From Casuarius casuarius (lineage: Eukaryota; Chordata; Aves; Casuariiformes; Casuariidae), in the NCBI GenBank assembly GCA_003342895.1, contig PTFA01000418.1, positions 186,812 to 250,811 on the forward strand: a stretch of 64,000 nt of DNA, in the 5' to 3' direction. The position numbers and the translations under genes are program-made. Numbering within the stretch: the first letter of the stretch is position 1; each line of letters opens with the position of its first letter. Positions 13,626 to 26,860 of this stretch are shown here, piece by piece. The notes beneath the pieces are model-generated. The model had not been told where the DNA came from. It did not search any database and worked only from the letters and a program-made list of their open reading frames with translations.

Positions 13626-16600
13626 TTCCCATGGTTGCTGAGAGCTCTAAAAGCTCAGGCTGCTTCTCAATAGCAGCTGTGCTACTACAGGGGCAAGCAG
13701 GAGAAAGACCTTGCAAGATTCATAGTGGCAGGTAGAATAAAAATGATCATGAGAGTGCATCTGTAATCTAACAATGGAGTGACCTGCTTTTGCTTCCACT
13801 ATCTCTGTGCAATTTTCATTAAATGTTTACTGAATAGAAATGGAAATAAATTAGGTAAAGCTCCTGAGAAACATGACATGTTGGGTTTAAACTCTGGGAA
13901 GGGCAGGAGGCCTTCTGTTTCCTGGGGTAAGATCTACAACAGTATGAAAGATAAGCAGAGGCAATCAGGCCCTCTCTGTGTACTCTTTAAGGGAAAATTG
14001 TTAGTGGTCTTCAGTTCTACCTTCCAGATTAGGAGCTGCACCCTCTCTGTGGTTTAAATTCCACGCTGGGATTTAAACATTAGGTGTTGCAGCTCTGGGC
14101 TGGGAAGAATCTGGAAGTTCTTTGTTTTAGCTGGTTCTATATTTAAACCAAACATTACCCAACGGCTCCACATCTAATGGATAAATTTATCATCTTATGG
14201 AAAAATATAATACTAATTGTCTGTTTTTGATATTAATCATCAGTACATATACAAAACTCTATAGCAGTCAAATTCTAAATTAGCTGTGCATATAAGACAC
14301 CATGAAACAGTGTCAGTGCTGGTGGCAGTGGTCTTTGGTGGTGCTTGGTTTCAGCAGACCTGGTGACCAGGCCTGAGTGCTGATCAATGAGAGAAGTCAG
14401 AACTGAAGTGGGCTTGTCTTCCTTCTCCAGTTTCCCTCACTTATGTTTTTATGCTATTGCCTCCTCCTGTCAAAGGTGAAGGGGGGGGTCTCCTCTGCTC
14501 CTGATATTGCTTTTCTTGTTCTCTTTTGTCTTGCCAGCCATCCTTCTGGTGTCTTTGGAAGGATGTCCTGCCCATTTGCAGTCCCTTGTGCTTATCATGT
14601 CCTCTGTCTAGCCATTTTAGTTATTTGGATGCCTATTATCTTTCTTTGCCCCTTTGGTGATCGCATTGCTCACATACTATGCGAGTTACAGCTATGCTAT
14701 CACAGTGTTACAAAATACATACTAGGGTTAGCTACACTATTTTATTATACTTACATTTGGGTTCCAGGGAAGCTAATGTTAATTATATCTGATTAGTACA
14801 TTTATGACTTACAGGTGTCAGGTCTCTGCATTGGCTATAGTCTCCTTAGTTCCATTTGTCTTGAATTAATTACTTTCCCTCAGCTTGTTTTTCAGTATTC
14901 TGTGAAAAACAGTGGCACAAATCTTTCCAAATGAGAGATCTTATGAAGGGAGATCTCTTTTTGCTGACTGCCCACAAGGATGGCTCAGCTTCTTTTACCC
15001 AGTGAGCTGGCCATGGCAAAGCTGCTTTGCTTGAGAACAGAGTCATCTGTCATTAGTTACAGTGTGATACCTGAAGACAAAGATGTCATTTTCCATCTAC
15101 TAAATAATCACTGTCTGCATGAAAGGAAATATTGAGTTTCCACCAGGACCAGCATGTTGGATATTAATATCTCTAATGCTGAAGTGATTTACTTTTTTTT
15201 TTTTAATCAAATAGTCAAGAGAAAATATAATTATATAGGGCAGCTTTGAATGGCAAATTAGTCAAACCCCTTTAAACTTCTTATTTTGCATCTGGAGCTT
15301 CGCCTGCTCTAGTTTAAAAGCATTTTGGCAAGTACTTAAGGTGCTCAAAACATATAAACCAGGAAAGATGTATATTTTCTTGGCAAATATCCTCTGTATC
15401 TTCTCAAGCTATGTTTCTCTTAATTATCACCCCAGGGTAACAGTACTTTGATAATACTTGGAGTGTATGTTTTGCTACCAAAGAATAAATGCAGTCAGTT
15501 ATTTCTGTGTCAGGAAGAATTTCCTACTTATGCATTCTCAGCTGTTAAATCACAGTGTATATTACAATTTATCCTGAGCAAAGACTCAGTAAAAACTGTG
15601 TAAATTCAAAGTTTGGTGAGGTTTTCACTACTAATCTTTCAGCCTATGCACACACAATAACACATGTTGCCAGGGATCTTGAGAGTTAAGATAGATACAA
15701 AACACAAATACCACGTGACCTTTGTGTGGTAATAAAGACACTTTTTAAATTCATTTGATGATGACAATCTAACCACCAGCAAAGACTGTCTGGAAACTCA
15801 TGCAAGCATAACAAGTGTAGTAAGAATTCAAAGAATACAGTATTCCGGAAAGTGGTAAGGAATTCAATCAGAGGGATAAATACACACAAGTAATTCTTTC
15901 AAAACAGTGCTGCTCCCTTTGAAAGAAAGAGGCCTATTAGAAGAAGTCAAGAAATTATGGGGCTTACTGCCCCCTTAACAACAAAGCCACAGCTGACAGA
16001 GCTATGAAACGGAATGACTCTCAGACACTGGTGTCCAATTTTGCAATAATTTGGCATTAGGTACCGTGAAAAATGACCTGCATGAGAGATAGTATCTCTG
16101 GACACTAAGAGAAAGCTAAACTCAGAAAGATTGATAGATAGCACAGCTTACTCTTTCCAAATATTAGTCCAATTTTTACAGCTCAGGGAATTCTGAAGCA
16201 CGCCTGGAATGAAACATTATATATAAATAGTTTGGTGCTCTGAGTGGCTACTGACAGAAGGAAGAGATGGTTATATTTTACTAGGGCCCAAAATAACAAT
16301 GTGCCCCCCTTAGAGCATTGTTGAACACCAAGAATGGGAAGGGAACCATTGCTCAGTGAGGCTGGCCTCATTAACCGCAGACACGGTTAATGGCACCACA
16401 CAGACCTCCTTCTCGAGAGCTCAGCAAGCAGACCTCTGCCTTTTCAGGGGTAAGAAATGGCATTAAAACACATCATACTCGACAAAAATTTGGTATCTTT
16501 ATTTAGATGGATTGTGCCATCTCCTACTGTCATGGGTGCAGTAAAATACAAGAGCAAGACGTGAGAAGAGATCTGTAGAGAAAACTTAGGCACCTTAACC

Positions 16601-17465
16601 TTTCCTCCTCATTTTGTCATCCCCTTTTAGGATATTTCAGTGGGAAATGGCAATATGGACCCAGATGTGTACTCGTTTCAATGAGAATGCTATGTTTCAG
16701 AGACTTACCGCAGCCCCACAACAAAGAAAATGAGTCACATCAAACTTTACTCCTTAGCCTCCCTTTTTTTCTGATCAATTATAACATACAGCATTTGGCA
16801 AGAATAATTTTGCCTGGAGTGACAACTGACAGAACTGGACAACAAACCTTTTGTGCAGGGATGGCAAATCTGGCACAACGCCCAGCTTTGCTTTCTGCAC
16901 TACATTCGTTACTGCAAAGGTGCATTGTACTGCTGAGGCAAAACAAGACCAGCGCTGAGTACTACCCTTTGCAATCTCACTGAAAGAAGCGCAGTGTCCT
17001 CTTCCACAAAAATTAAATTAATTGGTTTAGTCAGGAGCATCCTTAGACCACTCATCAGAAAAATAACTGCAGTAGGCAAATATGCTTTTCATTATTCACC
17101 TAACATAGAAGACATTAATTTGTATCTTTTGTGTATCTGTTACATTCTACTAATGAATGGAAGGCTAAATTGAATATCTCATTCTTTAATAGCAGTAAAA
17201 AAAGGGAAGTCATCACTCAAGGACACTACCAGAATTAACCTTCTTCTGTGATTAAACACACTCAGTACAAGTAATCTTAAACTATCTTGAAATAGCTGGA
17301 CAGTGTATATAAAAGAAAAAATCATTCTATTTATGAGAGAAGCTTTTGAGTTGCAAATATGCAAATGTATATGTTTATCTCAGGTCCTGCTGTAGGTCTC
17401 TCACATTTTGCTATTACATTTATTTTCTATTTCTTTAATCACAAACGAAGGACAAGAAATACACT
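13626..17465. other. Noncoding sequence, no recognised gene
   Basis: No coding exon or known repeat is recognised. It contains a G8 homopolymer near 14481 and short low-complexity T runs (15189-15204). The open frames at 14443-14796 and 16681-16983 have no family motif; the first is hydrophobic simply because it is T-rich. Confidence 0.5.
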
Positions 17466-17500
17466 AACCTCACCTCACCTCACAAAACAAAACAAAAACA
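17466..17500. repeat. Low-complexity (CCTCA)n then (AAAAC)n tract
   Basis: Three copies of cctca are followed directly by A-rich aaaac units. This is a short simple-sequence tract with no function visible. Confidence 0.85.
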
Positions 17501-17679
17501 AATTCTCTAGGTATCTCTAGAGACTTAACACTTTGGGACATATTCCAACCCTTACACAGTTCACCTTGTTCTTAGTACAGCCCATTACAAAGTAAAGGTC
17601 CTAGGTGTCCTAGTTTGGATTTATATTCAAAGCAAAAACTCTAAGGACTCAAATTAGGCATAAACCAAAGGGGAGTCAA

Positions 17680-17770
17680 GGTGGTCCAATGAGTTTGTCT
17701 TCAGACATGGGACTCTGTTCTTGGGTCTGCTACTAGCCTACTCCTATATTTAAAGCAAATCTCATTATGA
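17680..17770 (+). mobile_element. Possible MIR-like SINE fragment
   Basis: The segment containing 'gacatgggactctgttcttgg' with 'gtctgctactagcc' resembles the body of MIR/core-SINE elements, where a 'gggagtcaggactcctgggttctattcccagctctgccact' type sequence is typical. Divergence is high and the ends cannot be placed, so the assignment is tentative. Confidence 0.3.
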
Positions 17771-18854
17771 AGAGCAATTTCTTCAGCCAAAGTAAGATCG
17801 CAGGAAGTCCCGTGGCATGTGCTAATTTAAATCCCTCATGGGATCAATTACAAAAGGTGCCTGGGAGTAGGGAGCGAGGCTGAGGGGCTCCCTCCAAGTA
17901 AATGCTTTAAAAACTAATTTGCGGTGATGTAGGTTTTCAGCTTTCCTGAGCATGAAGTTTTCATCCCTCTGTGGCCTGATGAATGAAATCCATTACCGCA
18001 GCCCAGCAGACTTCTAGCAGCAGTGGAGGAGTTCCCCTGTGCAGCCTGTGGTTTGGCCACACAACTGCTTTGCCAGAAAAGGGAGGGAGGAAGCATGCAG
18101 CTGAAAAAAAAAAGAGTAGTGACAGTGGGGTATGACAGAAAGACCACTGCTGTTAGCTTGGCACTGACACATGCTGACTTAAAGCACTCATGGAACTGCT
18201 TTATAATGCTGCAAAGTGGTTTTGTAGGCCTTGAGTCTTTATCACCTGCTAAGCTAAGGTTTCGGCATTCCTACCATAGTAAAGTCTCTAATAATTCAGT
18301 TTCCCAAGTAAAATATTTCTTGCTGCTTTTTTTCAAGTGATCTGGTTTGTTTTATTTGGTTGCTTTTTAGTTGCGATAGGGTTTTTTTTTATTTGTTTCT
18401 GCCAATGCATCAGCAGACAGTTTATTGTTAAAACACTTGATAACATACTTAACACATTCAACCTACTTAGCAATGATGTATCTTCCTTTATCCACTATTA
18501 TGTCCTTCGAATTCAAAGACGAACAATGAATGGAGCTTTAATATCCTAGAAACCAACTAGTTTATCATCACACACAACATATTGGAGACTGATGCAGCAT
18601 CTTAAAGCAAGAAGGTATCTTAAAATGTCTTTCTTTTCCTATTAGCAATTACCCTGAATTCCGTGATATTTTCTCTATGCCATAACTTCCACATTGTATA
18701 TATTTAATTCACTTTCAGGGCGTCTTTGATGTTGGAATATGGATTGGCATTAAGTTAGTATAAACAATTATGGTTTCAGTGGACTCAGAATTTAGCCCAG
18801 TGAAAGGAAAGATCAACACTGATAAACAGCAATCTTATATTTGCCTATAGATCT

Positions 18855-18915
18855 TACGGGTCAGATCCTTGTTCTGAAAAAAAATACAGCATAATTTCCA
18901 CTGATGTCTACAGGG
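18855..18915 (+). repeat. Ancient interspersed repeat scrap (palindromic type)
   Basis: The order 'gggtcagatccttgttctg' then 'cagcataatttccactg' then 'tgtctacagg' resembles a short repeat known from sauropsid genomes. That repeat reads roughly 'gggccagatcctcagctggtgtaaatcagcat.. ccattgaagtcaatgg' and is nearly its own reverse complement. Similar scraps occur at 27606-27660, 42918-42950 and 50463-50505. I do not know a firm database name for it. Confidence 0.35.
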
Positions 18916-20023
18916 AAAAGTTTTCTGGCTCTCGGAGAAGCTTTAAACTTTCATTCAAGATAAGAAATACATATTTTTAATACAGAAATCTAATATTTTG
19001 GGGGGCTTGACTGTAGACTTTGTAACAGCAATTTTAAAATTAACAACTTGCATAGCATTTCTGTAGTGGTACTCATAGCCAGTAAGCAAAATAAAGGTAT
19101 TCATGTTTCACCAAAGATAGAGCCCAAACTGGCACTTCATGATAACAGAGAGAGCTTAAATCTTTCCATTTTGTGTTTTTCTGACATCTGCTGTCACTGA
19201 CCACAAAGTTACATACCTGACTTGTATAACATTAATCTGAATGATACAGAAGTAATTTGAAAGAAAAAAATATATAATTTCATTTCCAGCATTTTAACAC
19301 TAGATTGTCTTAGCATATAGCTAATATACTATAACCTACTTTTCACCAGTGGGATTCATCATGTTACTTTGAGAAAACACTCTTTTTATGAGGCTAAAGG
19401 AGACTAATACCACTAGCCTGCAGAGAGCCCATTCTGCCTCAGTAAAAATATCACAATATTTATACAGGCCTGGATCTTACATGCACATTAAGTTATGTAG
19501 AATACAGGCTTTTTGCTGAGAGAATAATTCCTTTGAATCAGTGCTTTCTCATTCTCAGTTATCCCGGATCTCTATTTATTATATGGAAAATATTTTTTAA
19601 ACTATTTTTGAGCATCTCTAGCTATTCTGTGATCTTTTCTTATTTACACTTCAAATTGAGAAGATGAAATAGATTTGTAATGTTTGAAGATGTGCAGGAA
19701 CAAACAAACTGAGGATTGTACCGCACTGAATAGTGAACTGAGACTTACTGTGTGATCAGAACAATATATTTCAGCCCCAGTTTTAATTTTCATCACACCT
19801 TTAGGTCGTGAAATAGTCTGCATTTTGGAACAAAAGCATACCATCTGATTTGAGGGCTGGGCATGTTAATGAGCAAACAAGAATGAGAACCATGAAATCA
19901 AAATTACTCTTTCTAAGCTAAAGCCATGGATTTGGTTTCTCCAGAGATGCACTAACTTTAAAATAACTCTCTGTTATCACAGAAACCAGCCTGGTGGGAA
20001 CCTTGAGTGTTCTTAACAATTAA

Positions 20024-20051
20024 TGTGTCTGTGTCTGTCTGTGTCTGTGCC
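20024..20051. repeat. (TGTGTC)n / (TGTC)n microsatellite
   Basis: Short tandem array of tgtgtc and tgtc units, about 28 bp. Confidence 0.85.
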
Positions 20052-21782
20052 TATGACTAAGAAATTCCTTTCCTCAGTTTATGTATTTTTTTTATTGTCA
20101 GTTTGTTCTCTATGAATCTAAATATTCAGGAAGTTTTGGGAAAGGGGGCGGTGGTGACAAGGAAAGCAGATAATGATATTTCTAAACAACTAGAGGATCA
20201 TAAGTACAGAAGAACCAGTTTGGGTGTCTATCGTGCTCAGACTTTATGTCCTATTGCCCAAGAAAGGCACTGAAAACTTAGTCTGCACCAGTAAATATAA
20301 CAGGTTTGGATTTAAAAAAACAGCAACATGTCATTCATTGCACCCTAACAATGCAGGACTGGGGAGAGGCAGGAACCAACAGCAAGGGCTGGACACATAA
20401 GATAGGTGTTCCACCAAGGCACAGAGGCACAAAAGCTATTTGTTGTGCTTCCCGGTGTTTTCAGAAGCTCTCAGAACATAAAAAGGTAAATTGTATAATC
20501 CCAGTTTCATTTTGTAAGAGCTGGAACTGCTACGGCATCCTTTCTTATACTGTAAAATTATTCAAATTATATGCACAGTCTCCTAAGCAAAAACCTAATA
20601 AGGAGATCTCCCCAATCCGTTAGCATAAATGTTCAAAGGTAAGCCTTCCCATATGCTGTTATAACATACCTAAAAGAAGTCTTTTGCCAACCTGGGAACC
20701 TGGTGAGATTTCATCTATGTTTCATGTAGACGATAAATCAGAAAAATACATATAAGCAATAGTCCAAAGATCAACATGAAGCAGATTTCACTAGCTCTAC
20801 ATTTTACCTTTAGTATTCATGCAGTTTCACACATGGGCTGGCTGAAAAATATCCCTAATTTACACCATTCAGAGGAGTTTAACCAAACTTGCTGAGGCTT
20901 AAAAACATATCTGAAGGTAAAAGACAACTTTGAAGATGTTTAGTTTTTCTGGATGTCTGCATACATTGCCCAGTCAATAAGACAGTGTGTCACACATGAT
21001 TAACATGTCCCAGAGGAGACTGTTGCTGCTCTATAATTGAACCTGAGGTTTACATTTCATCTTGGGATTCAGCCACTGAATAGTCTCTCTAAAGTTAGAT
21101 CTTTTGCAGTGTATAGAAACTGCTTAATGAGTTAAGACTAATTCCGATTTCTGAGTAACTATCAGATTAATTTTAAAGTAGGCCCTCTAAGAAATTTACT
21201 GCCTGTTATCAGAACTTTCTGTTTTTGTGAATGACAATAACAGAATGATAGAGATCTATCAAACTTCTTACACAGGACTGTGAAATTAAGCAATTTTAAA
21301 AAACGCATTCAAGGAAAATAAAAAGAAAATGAAAACTTTATTGGAGTATTAATTCCAAAATTTTTAAAAATTGGGATTTTTTCAGGAAAAATAGTATGCT
21401 GAAAACAATCATTTTTCTCATTTTTTATTAAACTGTTTTAAATAACTGTTTTTACAGATTTAAGTTTTGAAAAAGGTATAATAAACTGTTCAGGATTTCC
21501 AAGTTTTCAGAAGGTTTTTCCCCTTTTTGGTTGCACTTTTCCTGCCAAATCAGTTCATAAAGGAATGTAAGATAGTTTGGTAACTGTCATTTGTCTAATA
21601 ACTCCACTTTCCTGTTCTTTCCTTTCACCTCCATTAAAATTACTGGTATGTTTGATGACTTGTCTGTCTTTTCCAGTAACATCATACAAGCTTATAAAAG
21701 GCACCATTTTTCTCTACCAACGTTGTTTTCAATTATAATGATGCAACCACAGAGGAATAGAAACGTGTTTTTTTTGTTTTAG

Positions 21783-21807
21783 CATATATATATATATGTA
21801 TATATAA
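21783..21807. repeat. (TA)n microsatellite
   Basis: Alternating TA tract of about 25 bp with one G interruption. Confidence 0.9.
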
Positions 21808-24800
21808 CATTCTTCTGATTGCTGTACTTAAAACTAACTAACTGTTCTATGCAGGAACAGTTATATAACCCAAATGCTCAGGCGACTCCGTTCCTTAACA
21901 ACCACCATTTGTGGTCTGTAATATTATGGAGAGTCATGCAATTAATGTTTTCTAAAGGTGCACAGGATTTGAAATGGTGTTCATTAATATCCCAAAGCTT
22001 CTACTGAAAACTATCTCTTTCCAGTTGCCTTTCGTGTTTTGCAAATATGACTAATAATTCTGCCCACTAGAAAGACTTCTCATAAACATTCATTGCAATA
22101 AATAAGCAATGATGTCAGGATTAAGCTATACAGAAAGATAAGCTGAAGAATTTCACCATACCAGAAAATACACCCAGATCATGTGTTTTGATCACTGAAG
22201 TTGTATATAGATCACTTTGGACTGTGGCGCATGTTATGTTGTTCCCACACAGAACTGTCTATTCAGTTGCTATGGCTCCTGCTTCCTGCAGAAAAACTAC
22301 TTTGAAAAAAGTACCACGGCAATAGATCACATAAAGATGTCCATCACAACATCAAATGCAATGAGGAAAATTCTAAGGGTTGTCCAGTCTATGGGCTCTC
22401 TAAGATACAAGAATTTGTGCTCTAGTGCGAAAAATACTAGAAAATCCTCTTCATTGAATAGCAGATCTTCTGGCTGTTCTTCAGACAAAGCCACATGCGC
22501 TCAGGAGAAGTAAGCTTGAGGAAAAACAAATAAGGCTTGTAGAAAATCCTGCATATTTGGCACTGAAGAAATGTTACTTTGTTGCTCCAAAATTTAAAAG
22601 AAAAAGAAATAAAACAGTAGAAGATATTTTTATTTTCTTTTTACATAGGTATATAACCAAGGATTCCTTTAACTTTTGTCCTACATTTTGTTATCTTGTG
22701 GGGGAAAGGAAACACAGAGTTTAGAGGAATTTGTCTCAAACATTTCCATGTAAGTGTTAAGAAATTTGTAGTTTTACTGTAATTGTACTGCTTATGTTAG
22801 ATGAGTTTCCCAAAGTCTACAGTTATCCTTCCAATAAAAAAAGTCCATTATGTCACTAAAAGTGGAAATTGAAATCCTCTTAGTCTTAACTGCAGGTAGT
22901 ATGAGATAAGGCAGCCACTTGCCAAGCATTGTCAGACTAAGTCTCTATTTTTACAGAAACTTCAAAGCAGATATTTGCTACTGGGAGAATACCAGGTTTG
23001 TCTCAAAATGGATGTTCAGGGTCTTACATCAAGTATAGCAGAGTATTGTAAAAGGTAATTCTGTCTCTGTCTTTTACTGATAACCTTGCTGCTATGATTT
23101 CTGGATGTGCATCAAAACTCTTGGAAATTCGGCATTGTTTTGTCATTGTTTGGGTTTGACAGCTGGGATAGTGCCTACACGAGGTCAAAACAGCCTCCTT
23201 TCCAGAATTTCAAATATATCCTGTATTCTTATCTGAGGGAAAGCTGCATCTGTGCTGCATGCAGTTGAAGCAGTTTAGGCTCAAGGAATGAGGATTACTC
23301 GAGGGAATGGTGATTCCTTAAAGGGAATATATCTCCACACACATTCGTACAGACATGAAGTATGCAGGGCACTGTCAAAACAGGTAGTGCCAAATCTGTT
23401 TGGTGCCACTGCCAGAGCTTCTTGCCAGCACTAGCATTTTCAGTGCAGCTCTATGCCCTGGCCCCTTTAACAAGGATTGGAGCAGGTAAAACATTTCCTT
23501 ATTCTAAACAGTTTTGAAACACTTTGGCTTAAAAGGCCTGGTAGCTTCAAGTAACTTGATTTTTTTTATAGTAGCTGGACCATTGTAACTGTGGGTACAG
23601 AGGTTTCTGTCCACCTAAGTAAAAACAGCTCAATAGAAAATGCTAAGACAATTTTCTTGCTTTTTTTTCTTTTTCTTTTTTCTATTTTTTTAAGCCATTT
23701 CAGCCCTATCACTTCAATATATTGTAGAAGTCCCAAGAACACTCTCAACTCACAACCCTTTTGAGGGGCACTGTTTTGTATTACCTCATTAGACATTTGC
23801 TGAGGGTTTGATTTCATGGAGAACATCATAGATCACCCAATCAAACTTAATCCCATCTCCAACCACACATCAGTGTCTCTATTGTGTTGTCTAATTACTT
23901 TTGTCATTGAAGAGTTGTCGTGACCTTTCTTTTCCAAGAGAGAGGCTACCCGCCATCCTGTCTCCACAGACTACTACATGAATCATTCTTTGAAATGGAC
24001 AGTTAACTATCAATGATTCTGCCCAAATCCTTTAAGTGCAAAGCTCAGTGAATGCTGTTCTCCATTAAATATACTTTTGTTTAGATAATCCATTTAGCCA
24101 GTTATGTTTCCTCATTTTACTGTTTTACAAAAAAATCGCAATAATATTTTAACCATATCTCATAGTACGGGAAATCCATCATTTACCATAAACTACAGTA
24201 TCCGCTAACTCATTCTGCACCAGTGCAGTTTCAAATTTTGCTGAAATAATTCTTTACATTTTTTGAGAAATCTCAATAGTTCTCTTTGAAATCTATAGAC
24301 CTCTATTGCTGAAAAATGCATCTTCACTTAAAATGAGCTGCTCTGGAGTCCATTATGTTTTATTGTTGATAATTTTGCTTCACATCTTTGGTTCTCCTGT
24401 ATCTCCTGTGCTATTTTACAATCTCAGTTACCTGGATTAGGATTTTCCAACTTTACCTGGGCTATTGGAAAGTATACTAACTAATGGTACCTGGGTTAGA
24501 CTATCTTATTACCTGATGACCTGTATTGTTCATGTCACACACTAGGGAAGAAAGTGTCTCAAAAATCCTGCTTTCCTGCCAAATGAAAATAAACAGCATA
24601 TATGACAGGATACCCTGTTTCATGCAATACCATCCACAGAAGGTATGGACATACAGCATGCAAACTCCACTCCTTCTTCCTCACCTGAGTCCTGCAATAT
24701 TTTCTTCCAAAATTTCTTGTATCCTAGGGAGCCTGAGGCCTCAAAAAGCTATAAGAAAGCTCAGGTCTTGCATGCTGGGAAACAACTGGTCCTGCAATGC

Positions 24801-25385
24801 ATTTTGTTACTCCTTATAGCTGCTAGTCAAGAAAAAGAGACGTCGCAGTCCCAATCCTAGGAGCACAGAAAGATTACCTGGGGGCCTGGAATAAATTGAA
24901 TTTCTGGTCTGATTATGCTGGAAGAAGAGTTGCTGCCTGGAGAATTTCCCAGTAGGAGCACACGGAGAATCACGGTCGAGTTAACTTCTGACTGAAACAT
25001 AGAATAGTGCTGTTTCAAGAAGATGAAAGGTAGTTGAATGAAGGTCAAGGACAACAACAACCAGTGGCAAGGAAAAGTTTGCCAAATGCACCCCTACTGT
25101 AGTGAGCTGACCCAGATGTCATCTGAAAAGACACCAGCATACAACACATTGTCCACAATACACTAGGTTTGGGGGCTGGCTTTCATACGGGGGGGGGTAT
25201 GAAGACAGTCTGCATGCTGGGCCAACACTGAAATCTGGGGTCAAAACCAGTGAAGTGAGCAAAGACCCATATTCCAGGGCCAGTGCATTGATTTTGCACT
25301 CTTCCCTTCCCTGGCTGCTTGACAGCACTTGCCATAGCGAGTGTGCCTCACAGCTTGTTTCTTATGAGCCAGGAGCAAGCCTGGC

Positions 25386-25428
25386 AAAAAAAACAAAAAC
25401 AAAAAAAACAACAACAACAACAAAAAAA
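25386..25428. repeat. A-rich (AAC)n low-complexity tract
   Basis: The tract starts with aaaaaaaacaaaaac, continues into five aac units and ends in A7. It could be an A-rich tail of a retrotransposed segment lying to its left on the plus strand, but the 300 bp upstream are not recognised as any element or cDNA. Confidence 0.85.
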
Positions 25429-26239
25429 CCCTATTGCTGCTTCTGGAGAAAAGAAACAAAAAATGATCTTTTAAAGAAATCTGTGCTCAGCCATGTATGT
25501 ACACACCCAACACTATTACCATCACTGGTGTCTCACAGACCTCATGGTGCTACAACCAAGATACATTAGGCAGAAAGTAAGATGCTGCCAGAGAATGACA
25601 TGCCAGAATGACAGATCCCACCTCTCCCCCACAGTGCAGAGAGCAACTGCATTTCTAGTCAGTCTAATCTCTCAGGCCTAAAATTTCCATTTCACCATGC
25701 AGAGATTCACCTCAGCCACAGGCCAGACCGTGGACCTACTGCTGTGTGGGGCTTACCAGGCATGAACCTTGTCAGTTTTCCCATAGGGCAGCAAGCATCT
25801 GGCCTCCACTCATAGTAGTAGCTGGATGTTTGTATCCAGGCCTTTTTGGTGACCTCTCGGAGAAGACACTCATGATCCACACAGCAAGAACAGAAGCAAC
25901 GGCATAAGAAGCAATGGACAAAATGACCTCAGAAGACATTGCAGCCGCAGTAAGGCAAAGCTTCCAGAGTATCTATTTTCTCCAGTAACTCCTGGTGTAA
26001 TGCCAAAACAAGGTAGACAACTGTAGAAAAATATAAAGAGATTTCCATCATATGGTTGCAACAGCCATCATCAGTAACTTGTGTGGAAATGTAAGCAAGT
26101 CAGCAGTGACCAGTTCAGCCCAACAGCTTGATTTAAAACACAGAGAAAAACTGGAGTGTAAACATATCCTAAAGTAATCAAAGTCTATTTCTCATTGTAA
26201 TTTCCAGCAGCTGTTAACAACATCAGAAGTTTTTGCAAA

Positions 26240-26283
26240 AAACATCGTCCCCAAGCCAGAGGTCAGGAACCGCTGGTCTAGAT
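26240..26283 (-). mobile_element. hAT-like DNA transposon end with target-site motif (candidate)
   Basis: The plus strand ends in ggtcaggaaccgctg (26261-26275), whose reverse complement starts CAGCGGTTCC. That is close to the CAGNGGTTC terminal inverted repeat typical of hAT/Charlie elements. It is followed at once by gtctagat, which fits the 8-bp nTCTAGAn target duplication that hAT elements prefer. The opposite terminus is not found in the 300 bp to the left, so the copy is truncated or too decayed. Only one end supports the call. Confidence 0.35.
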
Positions 26284-26381
26284 TTTCAGCTCTAACTTTC
26301 CTTAAGTTTGTGCATTTCTTGAAAGATTCCCCATAGAAAACATTTCACACATTTAGCACTATATAGCACTCTTTAACAATC

Positions 26382-26409
26382 TAAAAAATAAATGAATAAA
26401 TAAATAAAA
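26382..26409. repeat. (AAAT)n microsatellite
   Basis: Tandem aaat/gaat units, about 28 bp, directly upstream of the longest open frame in the window. Confidence 0.9.
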
Positions 26410-26410
26410 C

Positions 26411-26860
26411 ATGCACAACATAATTCATTTCTCAAATATATTCGCAGCTGGAATTCCAAATGGCATTTTGCTTTTGGCTCTGCAGAAGCATATAACTACT
26501 GTGTCTACTACTGAAGATCTAGCAAATACCTCAGAAATGGTCGTGGGGGGCAGGGAGAAAGAATGCATATTCAAGTGGATTTCACCCAAGTCAAAATATC
26601 TCCTTCTCATTCTAACATTGCATTGCAGAGGAATAATTTCTGCTAATCACCACAGGCAGAAATCATACTTGTTCTCCCTAGGCCTCCGTACCTCCATACT
26701 AGTTGTCCTTGTGTTGATCTTTCTGCATCTCTGGCTATACTGTGGGTCTAGATCTATAGGGGGAACGGAAGCAAGGGGTCCACAGGAAGCAAAGAGACTA
26801 TGGATCTGGAATGGGTTAGAGGCACACAACTGGGCTCCGCATCTCACTGACAATCCTTGA
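26411..26860 (+). other. 149-codon open reading frame, unrecognised, probably not a gene
   Basis: This is the longest ATG-started frame in the window. I do not recognise the predicted protein. One hydrophobic stretch (about residues 94-111, ILVVLVLIFLHLWL core) could span a membrane, preceded by a basic segment and followed by a charged tail. The start ATG lies directly after an (AAAT)n tract in a poor context, and no promoter or polyadenylation signal is evident. By a rough hand estimate from base composition, one frame this long is about what chance could give in 64 kb over six frames. I list it because it is the extreme case, not because it is convincing. Confidence 0.12.

Larger units (their letters stand above)
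17771..25385. other. Noncoding sequence with short simple repeats
   Basis: This is the longest stretch with no confident feature. I see a (TGTC)n-like tract (20024-20051), a (TA)n tract (21783-21807), an old palindrome-type repeat scrap near 18.86 kb (listed separately) and a C/T-rich low-complexity stretch at 23660-23693. Open frames of 60-105 codons are scattered over both strands without recognisable domains. The 18023-18340 frame starts at GTG rather than ATG. Nothing supports a gene. Confidence 0.5.
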
